Below, piece after piece: positions 27,747-36,965 of a DNA stretch of 64,000 bases; the stretch's first letter is position 1; each line of letters starts with the position of its first letter. The stretch comes from an uncultured Litoreibacter sp. (lineage in GTDB: Bacteria; Pseudomonadota; Alphaproteobacteria; Rhodobacterales; Rhodobacteraceae). The translations under genes were made by a program, and so were the position numbers. The notes under the pieces were generated by a model. It saw only the letters and a program-made list of their open reading frames with translations. It was not told the origin of the DNA and did no database searches. The DNA lies in contig NZ_CANKWO010000002.1 in assembly GCF_947487515.1 (NCBI RefSeq), positions 682,001 through 746,000 on the forward strand, written 5' to 3'.

Positions 27747-29358
27747 CCTCCGTAGCGTCTTCAGAACCTTCTTCGGCGTCATCTTCCTCGGATGCCAAAT
27801 CAGCAGGATCAACCCAGCCAAGCTGGATACGAGCGGTCATTACCATGTTCTGCGCCTCTTCCAGAGACACATCGAAGGGCTCCAAAACGCCGTCGTCCTT
27901 GGACCGTTCGCCATTCACTGTTGTCCAGCCACCGGCCAGTTCCCAGTCAGCACAGGTCGCGAAATCTTCTAGCGTTTTAACGTCATCCTTAGCGAGCGCT
28001 TCGACCATTTGAGGCGTCAGGCCGTCAAATTCGATGAGGCTGTCCTGCGCGCCCAGTTCGCGGGCGGCTTCCAATGCCTTTTTGGCTGCGGCTTCCAGAT
28101 AGTCGCGGGCACGGGCCTGCAATTCGGAAGCTGTGTCGCCGTCGACGCCGTCGATGACAAGCAATTCGTCAACTTCGACATAAGCAACTTCTTCCAAAGA
28201 GGTGAAGCCTTCGGACACCAGAAGCTGTGCAAAGAACTCGTCCAAATCCAACGATTCCATGAACAATTTGGTGCGGACTTCGAACTCGGCTTGGCGACGC
28301 GCGGATTCTTCTTCCTCAGTCATGATGTCGATATCAAGACCAGTCAGTTGCGACGCAAGGCGAACGTTTTGACCGCGACGACCAATCGCCAAGGACAGCT
28401 GCTCTTCTGGGACAACAACTTCAATGCGCTCGGCTTCTTCGTCCAGAACAACCTTGGAGACTTCAGCAGGCTGAAGCGCGTTCACCAAGAATGTTGGCTG
28501 GTCTTCGTTCCAAGGGATGATGTCGATTTTCTCGCCTTGCAGCTCGTTGACGACAGCCTGAACACGGGAGCCACGCATACCAACACAGGCCCCAACGGGG
28601 TCGATAGAGGCGTCGTTGGAAATCACAGCGATCTTCGCGCGCGAACCAGGGTCGCGGGCAACGGCTTTGATCTGGATGATGCCGTCATAGATCTCTGGAA
28701 CTTCCATTTTGAACAGTTCCGCCATGAATTGCGGGTCGGTCCGTGACAGGAAGATCTGAGGTCCACGAACTTCGCGGCGCACATCTTTGATGTAGACGCG
28801 GATGCGGTCGTTCGGGCGGTAGCTTTCGCGGCCGATCTTTTCGTTGCGGCGCAGAATGGCTTCGCCACGACCGATGTCGACGATAACATTGCCGTACTCT
28901 TCGCGTTTGACCTGACCGTTGATGATGGTGCCGGCCTTGTCTTTGAATTCTTCGTACTGACGGTCACGCTCGGCTTCGCGCACTTTCTGCAAGATAACTT
29001 GCTTGGCGGATTGCGCGGCGATGCGGCCCATTTCTACTGGCGGAACTTCGTCAACGATGGTGTCGCCCACTGCCGGATCGTCAAGGTAATCCTTGGCGTC
29101 CTCGACGTTCAGCTCGGCGCGGTCGTTTTCGATCATGTCGTCTTCAACCACGGTACGCACGCGGGTAAATGTTGCCTTGCCGGTTTTCCGGTCGATGGAG
29201 ACGCGAATGTCCAACTCAGCGCCGTAACGCGACTTGGCCGCGCGGGCGAGGGATTCTTCCATCGCTTCGACCACCAGTTCCGGGTCGATCATTTTCTCGC
29301 GGGCCACAGCTTCTGCGGTTTGCAGCAGCTCGAGTTGGTTGGCTGAGGTAATTGCCAT
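27736..29358 (-). CDS. nusA: Transcription termination/antitermination factor NusA
   Basis: RNA polymerase-associated factor controlling pausing, termination and antitermination. The 540-aa product has the N-terminal RNAP-binding domain, an S1 domain (about 135-200), the two KH domains with GACVGMRGSRVQAVVNELQGEKIDI and AIGRRGQNVRLASQLTG, and C-terminal helix-hairpin-helix repeats (residues 370-510) with an acidic tail. It starts in the rimP stop codon (TAATG), so translation is coupled to rimP. It is central to the proposed attenuation of its own operon. Confidence 0.98.
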   Translation of the reverse strand: MAITSANQLELLQTAEAVAREKMIDPELVVEAMEESLARAAKSRYGAELDIRVSIDRKTGKATFTRVRTVVEDDMIENDRAELNVEDAKDYLDDPAVGDTIVDEVPPVEMGRIAAQSAKQVILQKVREAERDRQYEEFKDKAGTIINGQVKREEYGNVIVDIGRGEAILRRNEKIGRESYRPNDRIRVYIKDVRREVRGPQIFLSRTDPQFMAELFKMEVPEIYDGIIQIKAVARDPGSRAKIAVISNDASIDPVGACVGMRGSRVQAVVNELQGEKIDIIPWNEDQPTFLVNALQPAEVSKVVLDEEAERIEVVVPEEQLSLAIGRRGQNVRLASQLTGLDIDIMTEEEESARRQAEFEVRTKLFMESLDLDEFFAQLLVSEGFTSLEEVAYVEVDELLVIDGVDGDTASELQARARDYLEAAAKKALEAARELGAQDSLIEFDGLTPQMVEALAKDDVKTLEDFATCADWELAGGWTTVNGERSKDDGVLEPFDVSLEEAQNMVMTARIQLGWVDPADLASEEDDAEEGSEDATEAEA

Positions 29359-29933
29359 TAGTCGTCTCCTTCACCATCGACGATTTGTTGAACTTCGTCG
29401 AATTGGGTTTCGTCAATTTCGCCCGCGTCTTTGCGGTTTTTAAGTACGTCGCGGATCAGCTCGTCAGTCAGAACCAATTTTGCGTCGGTGAGCCATTCGA
29501 ATTTCAGGCCAATGGTGCCTTCTTCAATGGTAATCAGAACCTCGTCGCCTTCGGTGCCAGCAAGCTGGCCTTTGAAACGGCGACGGCCGTCGATCAATTC
29601 TTCGGTTTCGATCTTCGCCTCATAGCCGTCCCACATGCCAAAATCCTTCAGGCGCGTCAGGGGGCGGTCGATGCCAGGGCTAGAGACCTCCAGATTATAT
29701 TCACCCGAAATGGGGTCTTCGACATCAAAGATCGCGGACAGGGCCGTCGAAATTTTGGCGCAGTCATCAACTTCAATGCCGCCTTCAGGCTTTTCGGCCA
29801 TAACTTGGACGATATCGGTTTTGCCAGTCTGAAGGCGCATCCGCACGAGTTCATACCCCAGCCCCTCGATGACGGGTTGGGCAATCTCGGCCAGACGACG
29901 GTCGATGGCGGCTTTGGCGATCAGATCAGACAT
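29358..29933 (-). CDS. rimP: Ribosome maturation factor RimP
   Basis: Cytoplasmic factor needed for 30S subunit maturation. The 191-aa protein starts [20 protein letters not shown]. It has the two-domain RimP layout, with [30 protein letters not shown] and the [12 protein letters not shown] signature. An in-frame ORF extends to 30128, but that part is Pro/Arg-rich, covers the leader hairpins and has no RimP similarity, so I use the ATG at 29933 with AAGGAAG in front. The Shine-Dalgarno sequence comes directly after a terminator-like hairpin. Confidence 0.95.
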   Translation of the reverse strand: MSDLIAKAAIDRRLAEIAQPVIEGLGYELVRMRLQTGKTDIVQVMAEKPEGGIEVDDCAKISTALSAIFDVEDPISGEYNLEVSSPGIDRPLTRLKDFGMWDGYEAKIETEELIDGRRRFKGQLAGTEGDEVLITIEEGTIGLKFEWLTDAKLVLTDELIRDVLKNRKDAGEIDETQFDEVQQIVDGEGDD

Positions 29934-29950
29934 AACTTCCTTAGAGGCAC

Positions 29951-29973
29951 AAAAAAACGGGCGCGCGGCCCGT
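29951..29973 (-). terminator. Terminator-like attenuator hairpin in the rimP leader
   Basis: On the minus strand ACGGGC, a 5-base loop and GCCCGT form a stem followed by seven T residues. The T-run ends 17 bases before the rimP ATG and just before its Shine-Dalgarno sequence. The only upstream minus-strand gene ends its own transcript more than 300 bp away, or starts elsewhere, so this hairpin sits inside the leader of the rimP operon. It is best explained as a transcription attenuator. Confidence 0.65.
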
Positions 29974-29989
29974 TGATGTTTCCCGGTGG

Positions 29990-30012
29990 GCGCTGGGGGT
30001 GGAAGCCAGCGC
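29990..30012 (-). repeat. Second leader hairpin upstream of rimP
   Basis: GCGCTGG and CCAGCGC form a 7-bp stem with a 9-base loop. It lies 16 bases upstream of the attenuator hairpin in the direction of minus-strand transcription. It may be an independent pause or binding structure in the same leader. No antiterminator pairing was found by eye. Confidence 0.45.
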
Positions 30013-30157
30013 GCCGCTGTTAAGAGGGGATATAGGCCAAGAGGGTCGAGTCTGCAAGTTTTGTTTGCGGTTGTTCTACTGAGGGCCGCAAACGGGTCCA
30101 AAATCTGCCCTATTCCCAAATTAACCATTCAAACAGTCAATTTGGAAGGATTTGAAA

Positions 30158-30286
30158 ATGGACTTTATCAGCTTTGGCGCCTTGGCGTCTGTCGGTGGCG
30201 GCGCATTCTTGTGTGGCGTGGCCGTTATGTATGTTGTCATGAACCGCACGTGGAAAAAGCGTGACGCGGAACGCGCAGCAACCTAA
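30158..30286 (+). CDS. 42-aa single-helix membrane protein
   Basis: The sequence reads MDFISFGALASVGGGAFLCG and continues VAVMYVVMNRTWKKRDAERAAT. It has one hydrophobic segment (about residues 6-28) and a short basic cytoplasmic tail. AAGGA lies 7 bases before the ATG. A strong intrinsic terminator begins 7 bases after the stop, which supports a real monocistronic gene. I do not recognise a family. It lies between the nusA operon leader and the peptide transporter operon, in its own orientation. Confidence 0.68.
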   Translation: MDFISFGALASVGGGAFLCGVAVMYVVMNRTWKKRDAERAAT

Positions 30287-30292
30287 CCAATT

Positions 30293-30327
30293 AAAAACGC
30301 CCCGCCAAAGTGACGGGGCGTTTTTTT
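30293..30327. terminator. Bidirectional intrinsic terminator
   Basis: AAAAACGCCCCG and CGGGGCGTTTTT form a 12-bp stem with a 9-base loop, followed on the plus strand by a run of seven T. The A-run on the left gives a matching T-run on the minus strand. It can end the small plus-strand gene and the minus-strand peptide transporter operon, whose last gene stops 19 bases away. Confidence 0.9.
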
Positions 30328-30345
30328 ATTCTTTTGTGGGGTCGC

Positions 30346-31890
30346 TTACGCGAACCACCAACGCTCCATGAAGCGGGAGCTGTCCATCTGGAACACGTTC
30401 CCGATGGTTCCGGAGCTCGCCAGTTTCGTAGAGTGCGCGTCAACGTAGTTCGCATACATTGGAATGACTGTGCCGCCCTCTTTGGACATCAAGCTCTGCA
30501 TTTCAGTGTATTGCTCTTTACGCTTGGCGCTGTCGAGTTCCGCACGGGCAGACAACAGCAGCTCTTGGAAGCGAGCATTTTCCCAGCCAGTGTCATTCCA
30601 CGGAACACCTGTTTCATAGGCGGTCGAGAACATCCAATCTTCGGTTGCGCGGCCAGACCAGTAGCAAGCACACCAAGATTTTTTCAACCAAACGTTAGAC
30701 CAGTAGCCATCGTCTGGCTCTTGAACCACGTTGATGTTGATACCACCGGCTTTGGCAGATGCTTGATACAGTTGTGACGCATCCACCGCACCGGCAAACG
30801 CGGCATTCGCAGCCGACAGATCAACGTCCAAGCTGTCGAGACCAGCTTCCTTGAGGTAGAACTTGGATTTGTCCGGATCATAGGAGTTTTGCTCCAGATC
30901 GGCGGCGTAATACTGGTTTGCTGGGCCGATTGGGTGGTCATTGGCGACTTTGCCGTGACCTTGCAAGATCTTGTCGACCAGCTCTTCACGGTTGATGCCG
31001 TACTTCAGAGCCTTGCGAACATTCAAGTTATCAAATGGCGCGGAGCCTGTTTGCATTGGGAAGGTGAAGTGCTGGTTGCCAGTCACCTCCATGATGGTGA
31101 CCATCGGGTTAGCCTTGAGCAATGCTTCTGTTTTCACATCCACACGGTTCACGGCATCCACTTGGCCGGTCATCAACGCGTTCATACGCGCGGAAGAGTC
31201 GTTGATCGCGATAACTTCTACTTCGTCGAAGTGGCCTGCGGAATCGCCTTTGTAGTGGTTGGCAAAACGCTTACCGACGAAACGAACGCCAGGATCGAAG
31301 GATTCGACTTGGTACAATCCTGTACCGATGCCTTTGGCGATGGCTTCATCCACTTGGCCCGCAGGGAACATCAAGATGTGATAGTCCGACAGCAGGAACG
31401 GGAAGTCAGCATTGCCCGCAGCCAAAGTCATCTGGATTTCGTGATCGTTGATTTTCTTCATCTCGGAGATGGCAGAAACGATCGGTTTGGCAGCAGATTT
31501 CGCGCCTTCAGCAGTGTGCATGCCCAAGGATTCGATCACGTCGTCCGCGCCAAATGCTTTGCCGTTGTGGAAGGTTACACCCTGACGCAACTTGAATGTC
31601 CAAGTCTTCGCATCAGCGGAGGCTTCCCAGCTTTCAGCCAATTCACCTTTCAGTTGGCCGTCTGCGCCAACTTCGGTCAGGCAGTCAAATACAGCACCGT
31701 GGGCGCACATGATCATGAAGCTATCGGAGTGCGTACGGCCATCCCAGCTATCAGAGGTGTTCGCGCCAGCAATACCAAGGCGAAGCTTACCGCCCTGTTT
31801 GGCCTGCGCGCGAAGCGGTAGGCCGGTAGCGGATAGTACGCCAGCAGCAACACCCGTCTTAAGCAGGCTACGTCTTGAAATTTGTGACAT
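30346..31890 (-). CDS. Peptide ABC transporter substrate-binding protein (DppA/OppA family), Tat-exported
   Basis: Periplasmic binding protein of the family 5 extracellular solute-binding group (SBP_bac_5). The 514-aa protein begins MSQISRRSLLKTGVAAGVLS, a twin-arginine signal (SRRSLLK). The mature part shows the usual landmarks: VFDCLTEVGADGQLKGELAESWEASADAKTWTFKLR and KALKYGINREELVDKIL. Peptides are the likely ligand from family and operon context, but nickel, glutathione or opines cannot be excluded. It is the last gene of the operon, 77 bp after the ATPase gene, with a terminator right behind it. Confidence 0.88.
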   Translation of the reverse strand: MSQISRRSLLKTGVAAGVLSATGLPLRAQAKQGGKLRLGIAGANTSDSWDGRTHSDSFMIMCAHGAVFDCLTEVGADGQLKGELAESWEASADAKTWTFKLRQGVTFHNGKAFGADDVIESLGMHTAEGAKSAAKPIVSAISEMKKINDHEIQMTLAAGNADFPFLLSDYHILMFPAGQVDEAIAKGIGTGLYQVESFDPGVRFVGKRFANHYKGDSAGHFDEVEVIAINDSSARMNALMTGQVDAVNRVDVKTEALLKANPMVTIMEVTGNQHFTFPMQTGSAPFDNLNVRKALKYGINREELVDKILQGHGKVANDHPIGPANQYYAADLEQNSYDPDKSKFYLKEAGLDSLDVDLSAANAAFAGAVDASQLYQASAKAGGININVVQEPDDGYWSNVWLKKSWCACYWSGRATEDWMFSTAYETGVPWNDTGWENARFQELLLSARAELDSAKRKEQYTEMQSLMSKEGGTVIPMYANYVDAHSTKLASSGTIGNVFQMDSSRFMERWWFA

Positions 31891-31967
31891 TGAGGTCTCC
31901 CAGTTGGTTTTTGTGAGTAGCGGTTCAGCCGCAGTTATATCGGCCCCTTCTGATGGGGCGATTCGCT

Positions 31968-33614
31968 TTACATCTTATCAACAGCAGCGTCGCCGATGTT
32001 ATCAACTCCGCGTTCCTGTAGAAGATTTGTGAGCCAGTCAGGGTCCATTTCTGGAACAGAACTTAGCAGTAAGTCGGTATATGGGTGATGCGGAGGCTGG
32101 AACATATCCAGCTTGGGGCCCTGTTCGACCACACTGCCGTCTTTCATGACCACAACCTCATCCGCGATGGAGCGAACGGTCGCCAAGTCATGCGTGATGA
32201 ACATGTAACTAAGGCCCAATTCGTCCTGCAGCTTGGCGAGCAAACGCAAAATGCCCTCTGCCACCAGTTGGTCCAGCGCCGAGGTGACCTCGTCGCAAAT
32301 GATAAACTTTGGTTCGGCCGCCAAGGCGCGCGCGATACCGATGCGTTGCTTCTGACCACCCGAAAGCTCGGATGGAAGGCGATGGAAGTATTCGGTTGGC
32401 TCCAGTTCGATCTCGGCCAGCAATTCATCCACGCGTTTGCGTTTCTCTTTGCCGGTAAGACCCATGTAAAACTCGACGGGCCGCCCAATGGTTTCGCCAA
32501 TGCTTTTGCGCGGGTTAAGGGCGGTGTCGGCCATTTGATAGATCATCTGGGCCTGTCGAAGCTGGCTTTTGTCGCGCTTCTTGTAGTCCAGCGGCAATTG
32601 TTGACCGTCAAACTCGATATGCCCAATACGCGGCGGAAGCAGGCCGGTAATACAGCGGGCGGTGGTCGATTTCCCCGAGCCGGATTCGCCAACGACAGCC
32701 ACCGTGCGGCCTGCATGAATGTCAAAGCTTACATCATGTAAAACGTCGACCGTCCCATAGGCGGCAGTCACATTGTGGATGCTAACAACAGGGGTCGCTT
32801 TGACGTTGATCGCCGGTTTGGCGGGGCGTTCAAAGCTGCGAACGGCCCATAAGGACTTGGTGTATTCCTCTTTCGGGGAGGACAGCATGGTGCGGGTGTC
32901 CGCCTCCTCTACTTCGTCGCCCTTAAGCAGAACTTTGATTTTGTCCGCCATTTGCGCAACCACGGCCAGATCGTGGGTAATGTAGATCGCGGCGGTGTCG
33001 AATTGCTCCACAATATCGCGGATCGAGGCAAGCACCTCGATCTGGGTTGTCACATCCAATGCGGTGGTTGGCTCATCAAAGATAATAAGATCGGGGCGGC
33101 ACGCCATGGCCATCGCAGTCATTGCACGTTGCAACTGCCCGCCAGAGACTTGGTGTGGGTAGCGAAACCCGATTTCGTCCGGATTTGGAAGACGCAGGCG
33201 GCGGTAAAGCTCCATTCCGTCTTGTTCACTGTCAGTTCTGCTGGATACGCCATGCTGAACTGGCCCTTCGGAATGCTGATCGATCAGCTTATGCGCAGGG
33301 TTGAAGCTGGCGGCGGCGGATTGCGCAACATAGGCGATCCGTTTGCCCAGCAGGTCCCGCTTTACCGCAGCGGAGGCGGTGACAAGATCCACCCCGTCAA
33401 ACACAACAGAGCCGTTGCTGATCCGTACGCCGTCACGGGTATAGCCCATCGACGCAAGGCCAACGGTGGATTTTCCCGCGCCGGACTCGCCGATCATGCC
33501 AAGGACTTCGCCCTTCTTCAAATCAACGTCGATGCCGTTGATAATCGGGTTCCATGTTTCGTCAGACCGACCTTCGATCTTCAGGTCACGAATTTTTAGT
33601 AGCAGGTCGCTCAT
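31968..33614 (-). CDS. Peptide ABC transporter ATP-binding protein, fused double ATPase (DppD-DppF type)
   Basis: A 548-aa protein carrying two ABC ATPase units. The first has Walker [10 protein letters not shown] at residues 42-50, signature VSGGQLQR near 156-163 and Walker [13 protein letters not shown]; the second has GESGSGKST at 309-317, LSGGQKQR and [12 protein letters not shown]. The Walker B glutamate is kept in both (DEPT and DEVT), so both sites look active. This fused layout powers dipeptide/oligopeptide importers. The start overlaps the upstream permease gene by 4 bases. Confidence 0.95.
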   Translation of the reverse strand: MSDLLLKIRDLKIEGRSDETWNPIINGIDVDLKKGEVLGMIGESGAGKSTVGLASMGYTRDGVRISNGSVVFDGVDLVTASAAVKRDLLGKRIAYVAQSAAASFNPAHKLIDQHSEGPVQHGVSSRTDSEQDGMELYRRLRLPNPDEIGFRYPHQVSGGQLQRAMTAMAMACRPDLIIFDEPTTALDVTTQIEVLASIRDIVEQFDTAAIYITHDLAVVAQMADKIKVLLKGDEVEEADTRTMLSSPKEEYTKSLWAVRSFERPAKPAINVKATPVVSIHNVTAAYGTVDVLHDVSFDIHAGRTVAVVGESGSGKSTTARCITGLLPPRIGHIEFDGQQLPLDYKKRDKSQLRQAQMIYQMADTALNPRKSIGETIGRPVEFYMGLTGKEKRKRVDELLAEIELEPTEYFHRLPSELSGGQKQRIGIARALAAEPKFIICDEVTSALDQLVAEGILRLLAKLQDELGLSYMFITHDLATVRSIADEVVVMKDGSVVEQGPKLDMFQPPHHPYTDLLLSSVPEMDPDWLTNLLQERGVDNIGDAAVDKM

Positions 33615-34810
33615 TCTTTTAGCCCCGACGATTTATGTAGCATCCAGTCGACCACGAAGTTCACGGCGACAGTCAGCAGGGCGATGGCACCAGCGGCCAA
33701 CAACGGAGTAACAGCAACATTCGGCGCAAAGGAGGCGAAGTTGATGAACTGTGACAGGTCGCGCACCATGGTGCCCCAGTCAGCCTTTGGTGGCTGAATT
33801 CCGACACCGAGGAAGCTGAGCGACGCGATGGTTAGGAACACGAAGCAGAAACGCAAACCGAATTCGGCCAGCAAAGGCGCAAGCGCGTTTGGCAAAATTT
33901 CGCGGAAGATCAGATATCCCAACCCTTCGCCACGCAGCTTTGCGGCCTCGATGTAGTCCATGACGACGATGCTTTGCCCTACGGCACGCGACAGGCGGAA
34001 CACGCGGGTGCTGTCGATCACGGCAATGATGAAAATCATGTAAATAGTGACCAACCAAGCTTCGCTGCCGGCCCACGCGGTGGCGATTGTCATCAGCAGC
34101 AGCGAAAAGATCAGCGACGGGATGGCCATCAAGGCATCCACCATGCGCGACAGAAGTTGGTCCAGCCAACCTCCCAAAACAGCGGCCAAGAAGCCCAAAG
34201 TGCCACCAAGCAAGAACGCCAGACAGGTCGTAACAAAGGCGATGCCGACTGTGTTTTGTGCGCCATAGATCAGGCGGCTAAGGATATCGCGACCAATTTG
34301 GTCGGTGCCCAATGGAAACTCGGGGTCGCCGCCCAATGCAGGATCACCACCGGCAACCACATTGGCCGCACCCAGAATTTCTTCTTGGCCGTAGGGGGCG
34401 ATGAGGCCTGCAAAAATCGAAACGAAGGCATAGATGATAATCATCATAATGCCGAACGCTGCGGTCAGCGGCATGGAGCGGAACAGCTTCTTGCTGCCCT
34501 CTGTCCCGATAGTGCGAAACACCGTGCGGAAGACCCAAGATGCAGCCGCGAAACCCAAAATGCCGATAACAGCCCAGCGGAAAAAGATAACGCCCGCTTG
34601 TGGGACACCTTCAACAGCCCGTGGCTGGAAGAAATACCAAACGCTGAATGTCAGCGCGACCGCAGCAAACACATACCCGAAAGCAACGCCTAAAGGCAGG
34701 TCCCGAAAATACGGCTTGTTGTTCGTTGCCTTTTGCGCGCCAAGGCGAAACACCCACGCAGCACCCAACATGGCGATAAGGCCGCCAATAATCCAAATAA
34801 GAGCGTTCAT
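33611..34810 (-). CDS. Peptide ABC transporter permease (DppC/OppC type)
   Basis: A 399-aa inner-membrane permease, longer than the usual 300 because the N-terminal region has extra hydrophobic segments before the conserved core. The core includes DQIGRDILSRLIYGAQNTVGIA and the ABC-coupling loop EAAKLRGEGLGYLIFREILPNALAPLL. It pairs with the DppB-like permease whose gene overlaps it by 4 bases, and with the fused ATPase downstream. The extra N-terminal helices, seen as repeated Trp/Phe-rich segments, are a lineage trait rather than a fusion with a known domain. Confidence 0.93.
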   Translation of the reverse strand: MNALIWIIGGLIAMLGAAWVFRLGAQKATNNKPYFRDLPLGVAFGYVFAAVALTFSVWYFFQPRAVEGVPQAGVIFFRWAVIGILGFAAASWVFRTVFRTIGTEGSKKLFRSMPLTAAFGIMMIIIYAFVSIFAGLIAPYGQEEILGAANVVAGGDPALGGDPEFPLGTDQIGRDILSRLIYGAQNTVGIAFVTTCLAFLLGGTLGFLAAVLGGWLDQLLSRMVDALMAIPSLIFSLLLMTIATAWAGSEAWLVTIYMIFIIAVIDSTRVFRLSRAVGQSIVVMDYIEAAKLRGEGLGYLIFREILPNALAPLLAEFGLRFCFVFLTIASLSFLGVGIQPPKADWGTMVRDLSQFINFASFAPNVAVTPLLAAGAIALLTVAVNFVVDWMLHKSSGLKE

Positions 34811-35805
34811 TTTGGATGCCTCAGACGTGGGTTGGAGACAATGGATAAGATATCCGCCGTCAGATTGAGCAAGATGTAGACCGCCGCGAAGATCAGGCAG
34901 CAGGCCTGCACAACAGGGATGTCACGAATTTTGACGCTATCCACGAACAGCTGACCGATACCGGGATAAACGAAGACAACCTCAACCACGACCACGCCGG
35001 TGACGAGATAGGCCAAGTTCAACGCAATAACGGTGATGATCGGCGCCAGTGCATTTGGTAGCGCGTGCTTCACAATGACCCGCATCGGCGACAAGCCCTT
35101 CAGGCGCGCCATCTCAATATAGGGTGAGGCCAGCAAGTTGATGATCGCCGCACGCGTCATCCGCATCATTTGCGCGGTAACTGCTAACGTCAGTGTCAAA
35201 GCGGGCAGCATGGTTTTGTTCAGCCGGTCGCTGAACTCCATGCCAGGAAAGATATTCGACAGCGATGGGAATACCGGATTCAGCACCGCAAGAAACAAGA
35301 TCAACACATATGCGAGGAAGAACTCGGGGCTGGAGATAGCTGAAAGTGTGGTGACGTTCATTGCTTTGTCGAAGGCTGTGTTGCGGTACAAAGCGGTCAG
35401 AATGCCCAATGTAACGGCCAGCGGTACGGCGATTGCAGCGCTCACTCCGGCCAGAAACAATGTGTTCTTCAGGCGCGGTACGATCTGGTCAAACACGGTG
35501 ATAACGTCACCACCGGTGCTAGCGCCAGCAAAGGACTGAAACAACGCTTGTGACATGGGGACACCCAGATCACCTTGAAGAGCGCCTCCCAGCCATTTGA
35601 GATAGCGGGTCACGGGGCTCGCGTTGAGACCAAGCTGGTCGCGAATGGCGGCGACCGCTTCGGGTGTAGCACCCTGACCTAGAATGGATTGTGCGAAATC
35701 ACCTGGTAACGCGTTGACCGCGATAAAGATGATAATCGAAACGGCGAAGAGGGTTGCGATCCCAAGCAACAGTCTTTGAAGGATAATCTTTGATAGTCCA
35801 GCCAC
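34807..35805 (-). CDS. Peptide ABC transporter permease (DppB/OppB type)
   Basis: A 332-aa permease and the first gene of the operon. The N-terminal LQRLLLGIATLFAVSIIIFIAVNALPGDFA is typical of the DppB group, and the coupling loop is EMARLKGLSPMRVIVKHALPNALAPIITVIAL. About six membrane helices are expected. The order permease-permease-ATPase-binding protein, with 4-base overlaps between the first three, indicates one transcript starting in the 111-bp gap before pip. Confidence 0.93.
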   Translation of the reverse strand: MAGLSKIILQRLLLGIATLFAVSIIIFIAVNALPGDFAQSILGQGATPEAVAAIRDQLGLNASPVTRYLKWLGGALQGDLGVPMSQALFQSFAGASTGGDVITVFDQIVPRLKNTLFLAGVSAAIAVPLAVTLGILTALYRNTAFDKAMNVTTLSAISSPEFFLAYVLILFLAVLNPVFPSLSNIFPGMEFSDRLNKTMLPALTLTLAVTAQMMRMTRAAIINLLASPYIEMARLKGLSPMRVIVKHALPNALAPIITVIALNLAYLVTGVVVVEVVFVYPGIGQLFVDSVKIRDIPVVQACCLIFAAVYILLNLTADILSIVSNPRLRHPK

Positions 35806-35916
35806 AGGTGTTTTTTACATCCCATCAGTTTCCCCAGATTGCGAGACTAACGTCAGATATTAATCTGTAAACCCGCAACGCAAGATTCTTCTGGATTTTT
35901 GGTCGTTTGAATCCAA

Positions 35917-35937
35917 TTAGGTGTAATTTTCACCTAA
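35917..35937 (-). repeat. Hairpin over the pip stop codon
   Basis: TTAGGTG and CACCTAA are exact inverted repeats with a 7-base AT-rich loop. They contain the last five codons and stop of pip. There is no strong T-run after it, so it is at best a weak terminator. Confidence 0.35.
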
Positions 35938-36894
35938 GAGGTTCATTATTCGAACAAGCTCCTCCGTGATTGAAGGTTCTGACAGCGCATGACCCGAGGC
36001 AGCAACCATCCTAAGGCGGGCATTTTGCCATCCTTTCGCAAGGTTATAGGCCGAAATGGGCGGGCAGATCATGTCATAACGCCCTTGAACAATATCTGTT
36101 GGAATATGTTCGATGGTGCTCCGGCGTGCCAGAATTTGACCATCATGGTCAAGGAAACCCTTGTGGGTGAAATAGTGGTTTTCCAGTCGCGCAAATGCAC
36201 GTGCGTATTCGGCAGGGGCATTTCCAACGGGGTGATTCACCCGCAAGGCAGCAAGGGCGTTTTCCCAACCAGCCCAAGCCCGCGCGTATAATGTCTCGAG
36301 TGCGATATCACCGGAAAACAGGCGCCGGTTGTAGGCGGCGATCATATCGTCTTGCTCTTCCAGCGGCACGAGGTCCGCAAATAGCGCCCATTGCTCTGGA
36401 AAAAACTGACCAGCGCCGCCGCCATAGAACCAATCCAGTTCTGCTTGCGTCATCAAGAAAACCCCGCGCAACACCAGATGGGCCGCGCGATCAGGATGGC
36501 TTTGCGCATAAAGTAGGGACAAGGTCGCGCCCCAGCTGCCACCAAAGACAACCCATTTGTCGATCCCGAAGGTTTCTCGGATCAACTCGATATCGCGAAT
36601 AAGGTGTTGGCTGGTATTATGCTCCACGCTTGCGTGCGGCCGCGACCGACCACAGCCGCGCTGATCAAACAAAACAATGCGGTATATGGTCGGGTCAAAA
36701 TATCTGCGCATCGCAGGAGAGCACCCTCCTCCGGGGCCGCCGTGTAGCACTACAACTGGTATACCTTGGGGGTTTCCGCATTGCTCAACGTAAATGCGAT
36801 GGCCGTCTCCCACTTCCAGCATTCGCTGATCAAAGGGGTCAATCGGTGGGTAGAGATGCGCCACCGCGCTGTTTTGTCCTGACGATCTGTCCAT
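35917..36894 (-). CDS. pip: Proline iminopeptidase (alpha/beta hydrolase, S33)
   Basis: Releases N-terminal proline from peptides in the cytoplasm. The 325-aa protein has the oxyanion motif HGGPGGG at residues 51-57, FDQRGCGRS, and the nucleophile elbow GGSWG with Ser120. The C-terminal GRYDMICPP and SGHALSEP carry the Asp and His of the triad. The length is normal for the family. It lies upstream of the peptide importer in the same direction, so imported proline-containing peptides could be a substrate. It is divergent from ubiG. A 7-bp hairpin covers its stop codon. Confidence 0.95.
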   Translation of the reverse strand: MDRSSGQNSAVAHLYPPIDPFDQRMLEVGDGHRIYVEQCGNPQGIPVVVLHGGPGGGCSPAMRRYFDPTIYRIVLFDQRGCGRSRPHASVEHNTSQHLIRDIELIRETFGIDKWVVFGGSWGATLSLLYAQSHPDRAAHLVLRGVFLMTQAELDWFYGGGAGQFFPEQWALFADLVPLEEQDDMIAAYNRRLFSGDIALETLYARAWAGWENALAALRVNHPVGNAPAEYARAFARLENHYFTHKGFLDHDGQILARRSTIEHIPTDIVQGRYDMICPPISAYNLAKGWQNARLRMVAASGHALSEPSITEELVRIMNLLGENYT

Positions 36895-36965
36895 ATAGCC
36901 CTATATAGTCGGCATAGCGCTGGGTGCCATGCCCGAAAGTGACCAAATTGAAGATGAGTTTGCAC

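Noticed and set aside
29934-30128. 65-codon upstream extension of rimP
   Set aside because: The extra residues are Pro/Arg-rich, have no RimP similarity, would cover the leader hairpins, and a good Shine-Dalgarno sequence serves the internal ATG at 29933.
29974-30157. tRNA or other structured RNA in front of rimP, as metY in E. coli
   Set aside because: No cloverleaf, no T-loop consensus GTTCRANYC and no CCA-like end could be found; only two simple hairpins are visible.
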